From contig CALFLK010000013.1 of the NCBI GenBank assembly GCA_937880095.1, forward strand, positions 1 through 64,000: a DNA stretch of 64,000 nt, given 5' to 3'. The first letter of the stretch is position 1. The number at the start of each line of letters is the position of its first letter. Under the pieces are notes generated by a model. That model was not told the DNA's origin, searched no databases, and worked only from the letters and a program-made list of their open reading frames with translations. This DNA comes from an uncultured Faecalibacterium sp. Its GTDB lineage: Bacteria > Bacillota > Clostridia > Oscillospirales > Ruminococcaceae. Positions 7,005-15,250 of the stretch are shown here, in pieces. A program made the translations under genes and the position numbers.

Positions 7005-7743
7005 AATTATTGAAGTACGCGGTTTGACCAAAACATACAAAACCGCAAACAAAGATCAGCAATCCCTCCAGGTTCTGAAAGGCATTGATCTGGATGTTTA
7101 CCGTGGCGATGTGATTTGCCTGATTGGCCCTTCCGGCTGTGGCAAATCCACTTTCCTGCGCTGCCTGAACCGTCTGGAGATTCCTTCCGGCGGCAGCATC
7201 CAGTTGGAGGGTGTTTCCGTGGATGAAAAGCACATTGATGCCCTGCGTCAGAAAATGGGCATGGTATTCCAACATTTCAACCTGTTCCCGCATAAGACCG
7301 TCAAAGAGAACCTTACAATCGCTCCTACTCTACTGAAACTGAAGACCAAGGCAGAAGCAGAAAAGCGCGCAGAGGAGCTGTTAGCCCGCGTAGGATTGGC
7401 AGATAAAGCAAACGTCTACCCTGCCAGCCTGTCTGGTGGTCAGAAACAGCGTATTGCGATTGCTCGTGCCCTTGCAATGGACCCGGATGTGATTCTGTTT
7501 GACGAGCCCACCAGCGCACTGGACCCCGAAATGGTCGGTGAAGTTCTGGACCTGATGAAGGAGCTGGCACAGTCCGGCATTACGATGATTGTTGTCACCC
7601 ACGAAATGAGCTTTGCCCGCGAGGTCGCAAGCCGTGTCATCTTTATTGACGAGGGTGTCGTTCAGGAAGATCGTGCTCCCGAAGAGCTGTTTTCTGATCC
7701 GCACAATCCCCGCCTAAAAGCATTCCTTTCCAAAGTGTTATAA
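6994..7743 (+). CDS. Amino acid ABC transporter ATP-binding protein (GlnQ type)
   Basis: A 249-residue ABC ATPase of the GlnQ/HisP group. Walker A GPSGCGKST is near residues 45-53, the signature LSGGQKQRIAIARAL near 147, Walker B ILFDEPTSALDP, and the switch His in VTHEMSF. It uses a GTG start, with GGAAAGGAG 11 nt upstream inside the permease gene. It completes a three-gene importer with the permuted binding protein and the permease. A terminator follows at once. Confidence 0.95.
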   Translation: MSDKIIEVRGLTKTYKTANKDQQSLQVLKGIDLDVYRGDVICLIGPSGCGKSTFLRCLNRLEIPSGGSIQLEGVSVDEKHIDALRQKMGMVFQHFNLFPHKTVKENLTIAPTLLKLKTKAEAEKRAEELLARVGLADKANVYPASLSGGQKQRIAIARALAMDPDVILFDEPTSALDPEMVGEVLDLMKELAQSGITMIVVTHEMSFAREVASRVIFIDEGVVQEDRAPEELFSDPHNPRLKAFLSKVL

Positions 7744-7745
7744 GA

Positions 7746-7787
7746 AATAAAAAGAGCGGCAGGTCTATGACCTGCCGCTCTTTTTTA
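7746..7787. terminator. Bidirectional terminator between the ABC operon and putP
   Basis: A long perfect stem, AAAAAGAGCGGCAGGTC / GACCTGCCGCTCTTTTT, with a 3-nt loop. It has A- and T-runs on both sides and lies between two convergent genes. Confidence 0.92.
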
Positions 7788-7792
7788 TTCTA

Positions 7793-9334
7793 TTATTGCA
7801 CGCTCTTGCTCAAAGCCTGATATGCTTCAAAGTCTTTCTGGACTGCATCGTCCGGTGCCGGAGTCAGCAGCGTTACTGCAAGAATGACCACACTGGCAAC
7901 CGCAAATGCCGGCAGCAGTTCGTAGACATCCCACATACCGCCCAACGGACGAACCATATACTTCCAGAAGAACACCATTACTGCGCCTGCACCCATACCA
8001 GCCAAAACGCCCTGATAAGTGGTACGCTTCCAGAACAGCGAGAATACTACCACCGGACCAAAGGTTGCGCCGAATCCCGCCCATGCGAAAGAAACAATGT
8101 CAAAAACCGAGCTGTTCGGATCAAATGCCAGTACAACGCCAACTGCCGCAATCAAAACAACCGTTACGCGGGCAATCCAGACTGCCTTCTTTTCAGAGAC
8201 TTTCATACCAAAGCTGTCCTGCAGCAAATCCTGCGAGATGCTGGACGATGCCACCAGCAACTGGGAATCCGCCGTGGACATGGTAGCTGCCAAAATACCG
8301 GAAATGATGACACCAGCAATAATTGCTGCCAGCAAACCCGACTTACTCAACAGATGTGCAATCGTGATGACCAGCGTTTCCGATGCAGCGCCTTCCAGCT
8401 CCGGAATCGCACCGGCAGCCGACATTGCATTACCAATCACGCCAATGGCAACTGCTACACCCAAAGAAATCACGACCCAAACGGTTGCAATGCAGCGGGA
8501 CAGCTTCAGCTTTGCTGCATCGCCGATCGCCATAAAGCGCAACAGAATGTGCGGCATACCAAAATAGCCCAAACCCCAGGCAATCGCCGAAACAATCGCA
8601 AAGAAGGAATAAGGCTCTGCTCCACCGCCGGGAATATGCTGCTGCGTCAAGGAAAAGAAACCGGGCAGCTGCTGTGCATTTGCAACGACAGCATCCAAAC
8701 CGCCAGCTGTGTATGTACCAAAGCCCAGAATAATCACAATCGCCAGGCTCATTACAATGCTCTGCACCAAATCGGTGATGCTTGCTGCCAGAAATCCACC
8801 CAACGCACAATAGCCAACAATCACGATTGCGCTCACAACCAATGCTGCGTGATACGGAACCTGAAACAGACTTGCAAACAGTTTACCGCACGCTGCAAAA
8901 CCGGATGCCGTATACGGCACAAAGAAAACCACGATCATAATGGCAGAAAAAGCATTCAGCGCTTTGTGACCGCCATATCGCTTGGAGAAGAAAGAGGGCA
9001 AGGTAATTGCATCCAACTGCTGCGAATAGCAGCGAATCCGTTTTGCAATCAGCAGCCAGTTGATGTAGGTGCCGATTGCCAAGCCTATCGCAGTCCAGCC
9101 GGCTCCCGTAATACCGGATAAATACGCCAATCCCGGCAGACCCATCAAAAGCCAGCTGCTCATATCCGATGCTTCTGCGCTCATTGCAGTGACAACTGGT
9201 CCCAGCTTACGTCCGCCCAGGTAAAAGTCGCCTGCTGTATCAGAGGACTTTTTCCCGCATAAAAAACCAATGCCTACCATTCCAGCCAAGTAGGCAATAA
9301 TCGTAATCAAAATACTCGCCCGTGAATTAGTCAT
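7793..9334 (-). CDS. putP: Sodium/proline symporter (SSS family)
   Basis: A 513-residue membrane protein of the sodium:solute symporter family with about 13 hydrophobic segments. The PutP signature SAEASDMSSWLLMGLPG near residues 55-71 contains residues of the sodium and proline sites. It should take up proline with Na+ for osmoprotection or fermentation. The ATG at 9334 has AAAGGAG 8 nt upstream, so the 27-residue extension to 9415 is rejected. The gene is monocistronic. Other SSS members (pantothenate, other solutes) are possible, but the similarity to PutP at this signature is strong. Confidence 0.88.
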   Translation of the reverse strand: MTNSRASILITIIAYLAGMVGIGFLCGKKSSDTAGDFYLGGRKLGPVVTAMSAEASDMSSWLLMGLPGLAYLSGITGAGWTAIGLAIGTYINWLLIAKRIRCYSQQLDAITLPSFFSKRYGGHKALNAFSAIMIVVFFVPYTASGFAACGKLFASLFQVPYHAALVVSAIVIVGYCALGGFLAASITDLVQSIVMSLAIVIILGFGTYTAGGLDAVVANAQQLPGFFSLTQQHIPGGGAEPYSFFAIVSAIAWGLGYFGMPHILLRFMAIGDAAKLKLSRCIATVWVVISLGVAVAIGVIGNAMSAAGAIPELEGAASETLVITIAHLLSKSGLLAAIIAGVIISGILAATMSTADSQLLVASSSISQDLLQDSFGMKVSEKKAVWIARVTVVLIAAVGVVLAFDPNSSVFDIVSFAWAGFGATFGPVVVFSLFWKRTTYQGVLAGMGAGAVMVFFWKYMVRPLGGMWDVYELLPAFAVASVVILAVTLLTPAPDDAVQKDFEAYQALSKSVQ

Positions 9335-9735
9335 ACTTTTCTCCTTTGCACACACAAAAGCCAGGCTAACACGCGTAACTGGCCAGCCCGGCTTCGTGTT
9401 GATTCGATACCTCAATCCGCAAAATCAATTTGGATGCTCTGCTCAGCTTTACACCTTTATGATGCATCCATATGCCGCAATTTTCAAAACTGCTTTGTCT
9501 TGTCTGAATCTTACGCCTTCAGCCGCATATGCGTATTCTTCAGATCTTTTGTTGACCGCTCATTTGATTTACGGTGGGAAATTTTATTTTACCACACTTT
9601 TTATATTTTGTCGATTCTATTGTATCCCTCATATTTTGCGTGGTAGCATCCAATCAAACTCATTTCTCCCCTTCGCCCTGATTTTTGTATCTTTTTACGT
9701 TGTCACTTCCCTATTTGCGTCTCAAGGAAAATAGC
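9335..9735. other. Intergenic region upstream of putP
   Basis: About 400 bp of AT-rich sequence with no convincing gene. Near putP, 9357-9393 forms a hairpin on the putP strand (AAGCCGGGCT / AGCCTGGCTT, one G·U pair) followed by TTTTG, which could act as a leader attenuator. I found no T-box sequence (no TGGNACC-type element). No clear putP promoter could be assigned. Confidence 0.45.
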
Positions 9736-9763
9736 TTGACGTGTTTTTATGAGATGGTATTAT
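9736..9763 (+). promoter_or_regulatory. Promoter of the 4-hydroxybutyrate dehydrogenase gene
   Basis: TTGACG (9736-9741) and TATTAT (9758-9763) are 16 bp apart. The leader of about 110 nt includes AGGAC/GTCCT near 9783-9796. Confidence 0.6.
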
Positions 9764-9844
9764 TATATCTGTATTTTCTATAGGACGTACTGTCCTGTGA
9801 TGCGACAAAAGACGTCCCTAATCCAAACAAGAATATTTGACTCT

Positions 9845-9877
9845 GGAGGTTAAAAGGCTGCTGTTTCACACACAGCC
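9845..9877 (+). promoter_or_regulatory. Ribosome site separated from its start codon by a hairpin
   Basis: GGAGG (9845-9849) is 30 nt from the ATG at 9880, too far for normal initiation. The sequence between holds the stem GGCTG (9856-9860) / CAGCC (9873-9877). Folding it leaves 6 + 2 = 8 unpaired nucleotides between ribosome site and ATG, a normal spacing. No closer ribosome site is visible. Confidence 0.55.
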
Positions 9878-9879
9878 GT

Positions 9880-11001
9880 ATGCTTATGCGTTTATTTAGA
9901 TTGATGCCCGAAATTCTCAATTATCAAGAACCCGCAGATTTTGTTGCAGAGCTTTCCCCTTGCGAAAGCGACTTTGTGTTCATTTCCAAGAGTACCTACA
10001 CCCAATATTTCGACGGTCTGTTCGGTGATGCAACTGTTGCATTCAAATCCGATTATGCCAAGGGAGAACCCACCGATTCCGACCTGAACCATCTGATTCA
10101 CGATTTCATGCAAAGGCCCTACCAGCGGATTATTGCAATCGGCGGCGGTTCGGTGATTGATATGGCAAAATCGCTGACAGTAACGGATGGCAGTGACGCG
10201 GTAAAGCTGTTCCAGAAAGAAACAGAAATCGTCAAGCGCCGTGAACTGATTGCGGTTCCCACCACCTGTGGTGCTGGTTCTGAGGTCACGAATATTTCTA
10301 TCCTGAGCATCGCTGCCATGGAATCCAAGTTTGGTCTTGTGGTAGACGAAATCTTCCCCGACAAAGCGGTGTTGATTGGTAAGCTGATTCAGAACCTGCC
10401 CGACCACTTTTTCATTACCAGTGCAATCGACGGTCTGATCCACAGTATTGAATCCTACCTATCGGCTAAGAGCAATGTTTATACAGAGCTGTACAGCGAG
10501 AAAGCCATTCTGGATTATATCCGTGGTTTCCGCCGCATTGCCAGCGAGGGCATCCAAGTGAAGGCTGACCTTTCCAATGATTTTCTGATTGCCAGCAACA
10601 TGGCAGGTATTGCTTTCTCCAATACCGGTACCGGTGCAGTACACGCCATCAGCTACCCTTTGAGCGGCAAGTACCATGTCACCCACGGTGAAGCAAATGC
10701 TTTGTTCTTGTCCGCTGTCCTGCATCTGTATGAAGAGAAAGACAATGGCACAAAGCTGACCTTGCTGAAGAACATTCTTGCACAAGCACTGGACTGTGAT
10801 GCAGATACTTCTCTGCCCGCACTGAAGGACCTGCTGGAAAGTATTATCGCGCTGCCTGCTCTGCACACTTACGGAATGCAGGAATCCGAAATTTCTCTCT
10901 TTGCAAACAGCGTTGTGGAAAATCAGCAACGTCTTTTGTCTAACAGCTACATCCATGTTGAAACCGAAGACATCGAAAAAATCTATCAGCAGCTGTTCTG
11001 A
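9880..11001 (+). CDS. 4-hydroxybutyrate dehydrogenase, iron-containing alcohol dehydrogenase family
   Basis: A 373-residue NAD-dependent dehydrogenase that should interconvert succinate semialdehyde and 4-hydroxybutyrate, a step from succinate or 4-aminobutyrate toward butyrate. The start LMRLFRLMPEI resembles the N-terminus of clostridial 4hbD. The cofactor motif G88-G-G-S-V-I-D, PTTCGAGSEVTN from residue 127, and the metal-binding His residues (HAISYPL near 255 and HGEAN at 269) are present. Start candidates are 9880 and 9886; the hairpin-adjusted ribosome site favours 9880. The other genes of the succinate route are not nearby. The family resemblance is from memory; a different hydroxyacid substrate is possible. 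Confidence 0.8.
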   Translation: MLMRLFRLMPEILNYQEPADFVAELSPCESDFVFISKSTYTQYFDGLFGDATVAFKSDYAKGEPTDSDLNHLIHDFMQRPYQRIIAIGGGSVIDMAKSLTVTDGSDAVKLFQKETEIVKRRELIAVPTTCGAGSEVTNISILSIAAMESKFGLVVDEIFPDKAVLIGKLIQNLPDHFFITSAIDGLIHSIESYLSAKSNVYTELYSEKAILDYIRGFRRIASEGIQVKADLSNDFLIASNMAGIAFSNTGTGAVHAISYPLSGKYHVTHGEANALFLSAVLHLYEEKDNGTKLTLLKNILAQALDCDADTSLPALKDLLESIIALPALHTYGMQESEISLFANSVVENQQRLLSNSYIHVETEDIEKIYQQLF

Positions 11002-11014
11002 TTCTTCCGAACAC

Positions 11015-11052
11015 AAAAAGCGACCGAGTCTTTTAGACTCAGTCGCTTTTTT
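11015..11052 (+). terminator. Terminator after 4-hydroxybutyrate dehydrogenase
   Basis: AAAAAGCGACCGAGTC pairs with GACTCAGTCGCTTTTTT, with a 4-nt loop and one wobble. It may also serve plsC on the other strand. Confidence 0.88.
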
Positions 11053-11158
11053 ATTTGATTAGCTGTGTTATGCGCATTCTCCTTATTTTATCGGAATATC
11101 TGCGCATTTCGCCTTCCATTTCGCAATTTCCGAATCAAATTATCCAAAATGTATAACT

Positions 11159-11905
11159 TTATGCCTGTTCTGCAGCTTTACGATTCACTTCCAGATTCTT
11201 CTCGATCACTTCGCGCACCTGTTCCGGCAGTGTCTTCAGCTCATCACGAGAAAGCTCTGCCGTTTCGATGGGCGGCAGAATGCGCACAACGACATGACTC
11301 GGATGCATCAACATATGATTGTCCTCAAAGATTGCGCGCGTACCGGAAATAGCAACCGGAACCACCGGTGCTTTTGCCTTAGACGCAATTCGGAATGCAC
11401 CGCTCTTGAACTCCTGTACTGTTCCCTCTTTGCCCTTGTTGCGTGTGCCTTCCGGGAAAATGGAAACAGAATAACCCTTTTTCAAGTTCTCAGTTGCTTC
11501 ATTCAGTGCACGCATCGCCTTGCGCGGGTCCTCACGATCCAGGAACACACAGTGCAGCATCCGCATCCAGCCACGCACCAGCGGGATATGATTGATTTCT
11601 TTTTTCGCAACCAACGCGTGGGGCTTGTCCAACTGCGTCAGCATCACAGGAATATCATAATAGCTGCGATGGTTTGCAGCAAACACGCAGGGTCGGTCCT
11701 TCGGGATATTTTCCAAACCGTGTGTTTCGATGGTCACGCCAGCCATACGCATTACCTTGCTGGCCCAGTCCGGCACATATTTATCTGCCATCTGATCGCT
11801 GGTCTCCCAGTCTCCTGCCTCCAAGGCTTTCAGTCCTTTATGCAGCAAAGGCCATTTCAGCAGCAAATATCCCCAAAAGTAAATATACCAAATCAGTGTA
11901 CGCAT
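11159..11905 (-). CDS. plsC: 1-acyl-sn-glycerol-3-phosphate acyltransferase
   Basis: A 248-residue membrane-associated acyltransferase that makes phosphatidic acid from lysophosphatidic acid. The catalytic H-x4-D is in NHRSYYD (about residues 78-84), and the FPEGTR glycerolphosphate-binding motif is near 150. A hydrophobic N-terminal segment (LIWYIYFWGYLLL) anchors it. The ATG at 11905 is 8 nt after AAGGAG; the in-frame GTG 9 nt upstream overlaps that site and is rejected. It stands alone on this strand. Confidence 0.9.
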   Translation of the reverse strand: MRTLIWYIYFWGYLLLKWPLLHKGLKALEAGDWETSDQMADKYVPDWASKVMRMAGVTIETHGLENIPKDRPCVFAANHRSYYDIPVMLTQLDKPHALVAKKEINHIPLVRGWMRMLHCVFLDREDPRKAMRALNEATENLKKGYSVSIFPEGTRNKGKEGTVQEFKSGAFRIASKAKAPVVPVAISGTRAIFEDNHMLMHPSHVVVRILPPIETAELSRDELKTLPEQVREVIEKNLEVNRKAAEQA

Positions 11906-12140
11906 CCGGCACACTCCTTTCTTTTCTCTAGTCTCAGATGTGTTTATTTTACCACGTTACGACACAGAAGTAAAAAGGGTTTTTACAAAAAGCGTATGCG
12001 GATTACTGCGCCGCTTGCATTTTCCTTTTGTTGTACATACAGCACAGCAATACCTGTGTTTTTTGCTGCTTTTATTGTATGCGAAAGGATTTATATTCTT
12101 TTCTCTGTAAGCCTTTTGTCAGAGCAATCCGACAGCTTAC
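11906..12140. other. Intergenic region between plsC and a MATE gene
   Basis: About 235 bp with no gene that I can support, only the plsC ribosome site at its left end. It is AT-rich and presumably holds the plsC promoter, but no clear -35/-10 pair was found. Confidence 0.4.
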
Positions 12141-12174
12141 AAAAAAGCGACACCGCAGAGCGGTGCCGCTTTTT
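12141..12174 (-). terminator. Terminator of the first MATE gene
   Basis: AAAAAAGCGACACCGC pairs with GCGGTGCCGCTTTTT around an AGA loop. It lies 25 bp past the stop codon of the gene at 12200-13573. Confidence 0.85.
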
Positions 12175-12199
12175 GATACAAAACGGATGTTTCTCTTTA

Positions 12200-13573
12200 T
12201 TATGCTTCTTTCTTTACGCCATGATCCAGAATCTTATCGAATCGAGTAAAGAACATAACCGTCGTAACCGCAGAAGCAATAATATCGCTGATGGGCTCTG
12301 CCAGGAAAACAGCCAGAACCTTGTTCTCCATGAACATGGGCAGAATGAAAATCAGCGGAATCAGCAGAATCAGCTTACGCAGGCAAGCCATCACCAGGCT
12401 GATTTTTGCCTGACCCAGTGCCATAAAGCTCTGCTGGCAGGTAATCTGGAAACCCAGTGCAAAGATACCCGCCATATAAATACGGATTGCCCAAGCTGTA
12501 TAACCAATCAGCTCTGCGTCCGTGGTAAAGATGGATGCAAATGCACGCGGAGCCAGCATAACCAGCAGGAAGAAACCGCCGGCATATACAACGCCCGTAG
12601 TAAACAAAGTGTAGAATGCTTCTTTTACACGAGATTTCAGACCTGCACCATAGTTATAGCTGATCAGCGGCTGACAGCCGTGACACATACCACTCAAAGG
12701 CAGATTGATCAGCTGTGCAATGCTGCTGATAATGGTCATAGCACCAACTGCCAGGTCACCGCCAAAACGGGACAGACTGCTGTTAAAGCTGATTACCAGC
12801 AGACTCTCGGTGGACAGCATTACAAAGGTGGAAATACCCAGACTCAGTACCGGCGTTACGGTCTTGCTTTCCAGACGCATATTTTCCTTACGCAGGCGCA
12901 GTGTAGTTTTACGACCAAACAGGAATACCAATACCCAGACTGCACTCACTGCCTGACTCAAAACGGTAGCAACTGCCGCGCCGGCAACGCCCATTTTGAA
13001 GCCAAAAATCAGGATGGGGTCCAGCACAATGTTGATTACTGCACCGATGACAGTAGTCATCATACTCAGCATAGCAAAGCCCTGCGTGCTGATAAACAGG
13101 TTCATACCCATAACAATCAGGATAAAGAATGTACCCAAAATATAGATACGACCGTAGGTCAGTGCATAGGGCAGTGTCGCTTCACTGGCGCCAAACCAGC
13201 GCAGCAGTGTGGGCGCCGAGAAATAAAATCCAGCGGTCAAAACAACGGTCAAACCCAGCAGCATCGTAAAGCAGTTGCCCATTGTTTTTTCAGCAGCCTT
13301 ATTATCGCCCTGACCCATTGCAATAGCAGCCAACGGTGCACCACCGGAACCGATCATCATTGCAAATGCCGTAATCAGCATCATAATCGGCATAAACACA
13401 CCAACACCCGTCAAAGCATTGGCACCCACACCGGGGATACGACCGATGTAGATTCGGTCGACTACATTATACAGCAAATTGATAATCTGAGCCACAACTG
13501 CAGGAATGGCAAGTTTCGCAAACATTTTCTTTACATTACAGGTGCCCATATCCTGCTTTTTATTTTCTTCCAT
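12200..13573 (-). CDS. MATE family multidrug/sodium antiporter, MepA-like
   Basis: A 457-residue membrane protein with 12 predicted hydrophobic segments in two homologous halves, typical of the MATE export family. The N-terminal sequence IPAVVAQIINLLYNVVDRIYIG and the GVGVFMPIMMLITAFAMMIGSGG region fit the DinF/MepA branch. These proteins export cationic drugs or metabolites in exchange for Na+ or H+. The ATG has AAAGGAG 11 nt upstream. It is monocistronic, with its own terminator. It is only distantly similar to the second MATE gene at 47310. Confidence 0.9.
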   Translation of the reverse strand: MEENKKQDMGTCNVKKMFAKLAIPAVVAQIINLLYNVVDRIYIGRIPGVGANALTGVGVFMPIMMLITAFAMMIGSGGAPLAAIAMGQGDNKAAEKTMGNCFTMLLGLTVVLTAGFYFSAPTLLRWFGASEATLPYALTYGRIYILGTFFILIVMGMNLFISTQGFAMLSMMTTVIGAVINIVLDPILIFGFKMGVAGAAVATVLSQAVSAVWVLVFLFGRKTTLRLRKENMRLESKTVTPVLSLGISTFVMLSTESLLVISFNSSLSRFGGDLAVGAMTIISSIAQLINLPLSGMCHGCQPLISYNYGAGLKSRVKEAFYTLFTTGVVYAGGFFLLVMLAPRAFASIFTTDAELIGYTAWAIRIYMAGIFALGFQITCQQSFMALGQAKISLVMACLRKLILLIPLIFILPMFMENKVLAVFLAEPISDIIASAVTTVMFFTRFDKILDHGVKKEA

Positions 13574-13710
13574 AGACTCTTAAACTCCTTTCCTCAAACG
13601 AATTTATTATACCAGTCATTTTTGAATAAGCTATGTCTTTTTCCATTTTCTTGTTAAAATTGCTATTTTTGCTGCATTTTCTACGGGTGAAAGTCTGATT
13701 TTGCGACAAC

Positions 13711-13756
13711 AAAAAGCACAAGCAAGCGAACCATTTCATTCACTCACTTGTGCTTT
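13711..13756 (-). terminator. Terminator of the MFS carrier gene
   Basis: AAAGCACAAG and CTTGTGCTTT form the stem around a 26-nt loop. On the minus strand the stem is followed by TTTTTG. Confidence 0.75.
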
Positions 13757-13766
13757 CCAAATATAT

Positions 13767-15017
13767 TTAGTGAACCTGTACCGTTTCAAGTTTGCAGGAT
13801 TTCTTAAATAGCCACAATCCCAGAATAAACAGGATCACCAGCATACCGATTCCCACATTTGCTTGACCGGTAATCTGTGTTGTAACGCTCACCAGCATCG
13901 TACCCAGGAAGGACGCACCTTTACCGCAAATATCATACAAACCGAAGTATTCGCCCGACCGCTCCTGCGGAATGATTTTGGTGAAGTGTGAGCGGGACAA
14001 TGCCTGCACACCGCCCTGAAACAAACCAACCAACACTGCCAGCATCCAGAACTCAATCTGTGTATCCAGGAAGAATGCAAAAACGGCAATACAGATGTAT
14101 GCGCCAATAAATATCGGCAGCATCTGTTTTGTTTCATAGCAATAAGAGAGTTTTCCCACCAGCAGAGCCGCCGGAAATGCCACTACCTGCGTCAGCAGCA
14201 GCGCCAAAAGCAAACCATTTGTATCCAACCCCAGTGATGTGCCATATGCCGTCGCCATATCAATAATAGTATATACGCCATCAATATAGCAGAAGAATGC
14301 CAGCAGGAACAGAAAAATCTGCTTCTGGTCTTTTACACTGCGTAACGTATTGCCAATACGTGCAAAACTGCTGCGCACAACGTGTTTCGGTGTTTCTACA
14401 TAATTTTTTTGGTGATAGCGTTTCAGCAGCGGTAATGCCATCAACATCCACCATGCACCTGTGAGCATAAATCCAGCTGTCATTGCCTGCATCGGATGCA
14501 AGCCAAAGGAACCTCCAAACAGCACCAGAACAAGGCAGCAAATAAACGGAATACAGCTGCCAATATATCCCCATGCATATCCTTGACTGGAAACATCATC
14601 CACGCGATCCTCACCAGTCACATCCTGAAGCATGGAATCATAAAATACCAGACTGCACGAATAGCCGATTTTGGCCAAAACAAAAATTGCCAAAAAGCTC
14701 ATCCAATGCGGCATGAACCCCATCAGGCAACATCCCATCACGCCTACCATCAATGCTGTAACAAAAATCGGTTTCTTAAAGTTTTTTGTATCCGCAATCG
14801 TACCTAAAACCGGGCCAAGAACCGCAACTACCAGTGTTACAAAAGATGCTGCATATCCCCAATATGCCAAGTAATCTACTGAGGACATCCCGTCCATCTC
14901 TGACAACGCATTGAAATAGATGGGAATTAATGTAGCAAACAACATTGTAAAAGCAGAATTACCCACATCGTACAAAATCCAGGATTTTTCCAGTTTACTC
15001 AACTTCACTTTACCCAT
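13767..15017 (-). CDS. MFS transporter, UMF1/Atg22-like family
   Basis: A 416-residue major facilitator protein with about 12 hydrophobic segments. The start SKLEKSWILYDVGNSAFTMLFATLIPIYF and the central SRSHFTKIIPQERSGEYFGLYDICGKGASFLG are characteristic of the UMF1 (Atg22-like) group. In yeast that group exports vacuolar amino acids; bacterial substrates are unknown. The ATG follows a GGAG-type ribosome site. A promoter with TTGAGT (15096-15101), 17 bp and TACACT (15073-15078), read on the minus strand, precedes it. The small dyad CACTA/TAGTG (15064-15076) overlaps that -10. Confidence 0.85.
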   Translation of the reverse strand: MGKVKLSKLEKSWILYDVGNSAFTMLFATLIPIYFNALSEMDGMSSVDYLAYWGYAASFVTLVVAVLGPVLGTIADTKNFKKPIFVTALMVGVMGCCLMGFMPHWMSFLAIFVLAKIGYSCSLVFYDSMLQDVTGEDRVDDVSSQGYAWGYIGSCIPFICCLVLVLFGGSFGLHPMQAMTAGFMLTGAWWMLMALPLLKRYHQKNYVETPKHVVRSSFARIGNTLRSVKDQKQIFLFLLAFFCYIDGVYTIIDMATAYGTSLGLDTNGLLLALLLTQVVAFPAALLVGKLSYCYETKQMLPIFIGAYICIAVFAFFLDTQIEFWMLAVLVGLFQGGVQALSRSHFTKIIPQERSGEYFGLYDICGKGASFLGTMLVSVTTQITGQANVGIGMLVILFILGLWLFKKSCKLETVQVH

Positions 15018-15072
15018 AATCCTTACTCCTCTCTTTTTTGCTTTCCGAACGGATGCTGTTTTGCACTATTTT

Positions 15073-15101
15073 AGTGTAGCACAAAAAGCATCGACACTCA
15101 A
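15073..15101 (-). promoter_or_regulatory. Promoter of the MFS carrier gene
   Basis: On the minus strand TTGAGT (15096-15101) is followed after 17 bp by TACACT (15073-15078). The dyad CACTA-TTT-TAGTG at 15064-15076 lies over the -10 and start region and could be an operator. Confidence 0.6.
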
Positions 15102-15171
15102 TTCATTTTACAACAAAATCAAACACATTTGTCTTTTCTGTTGCAGAATATACACGTGCAAAAAAGGAGAT

Positions 15172-15206
15172 AAAAAAGAGACCCTGCTACACAAGGTAGC
15201 AGGGTC
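15172..15206 (-). terminator. Terminator of the rpsL-rpsG-fusA-tuf operon
   Basis: GACCCTGCTAC / GTAGCAGGGTC is a perfect 11-bp stem with a 5-nt loop. On the minus strand it is followed by TCTCTTTTTT. Confidence 0.93.
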
Positions 15207-15250
15207 CCAATCAGCCGAATACAATTTATGCAAAGGGGTCGTAAAACGAA

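Noticed and set aside
11294..13657. 787-codon frame antisense to plsC and the MATE gene
   Set aside because: It spans two genes and their terminator on the opposite strand, with biased low-complexity composition.
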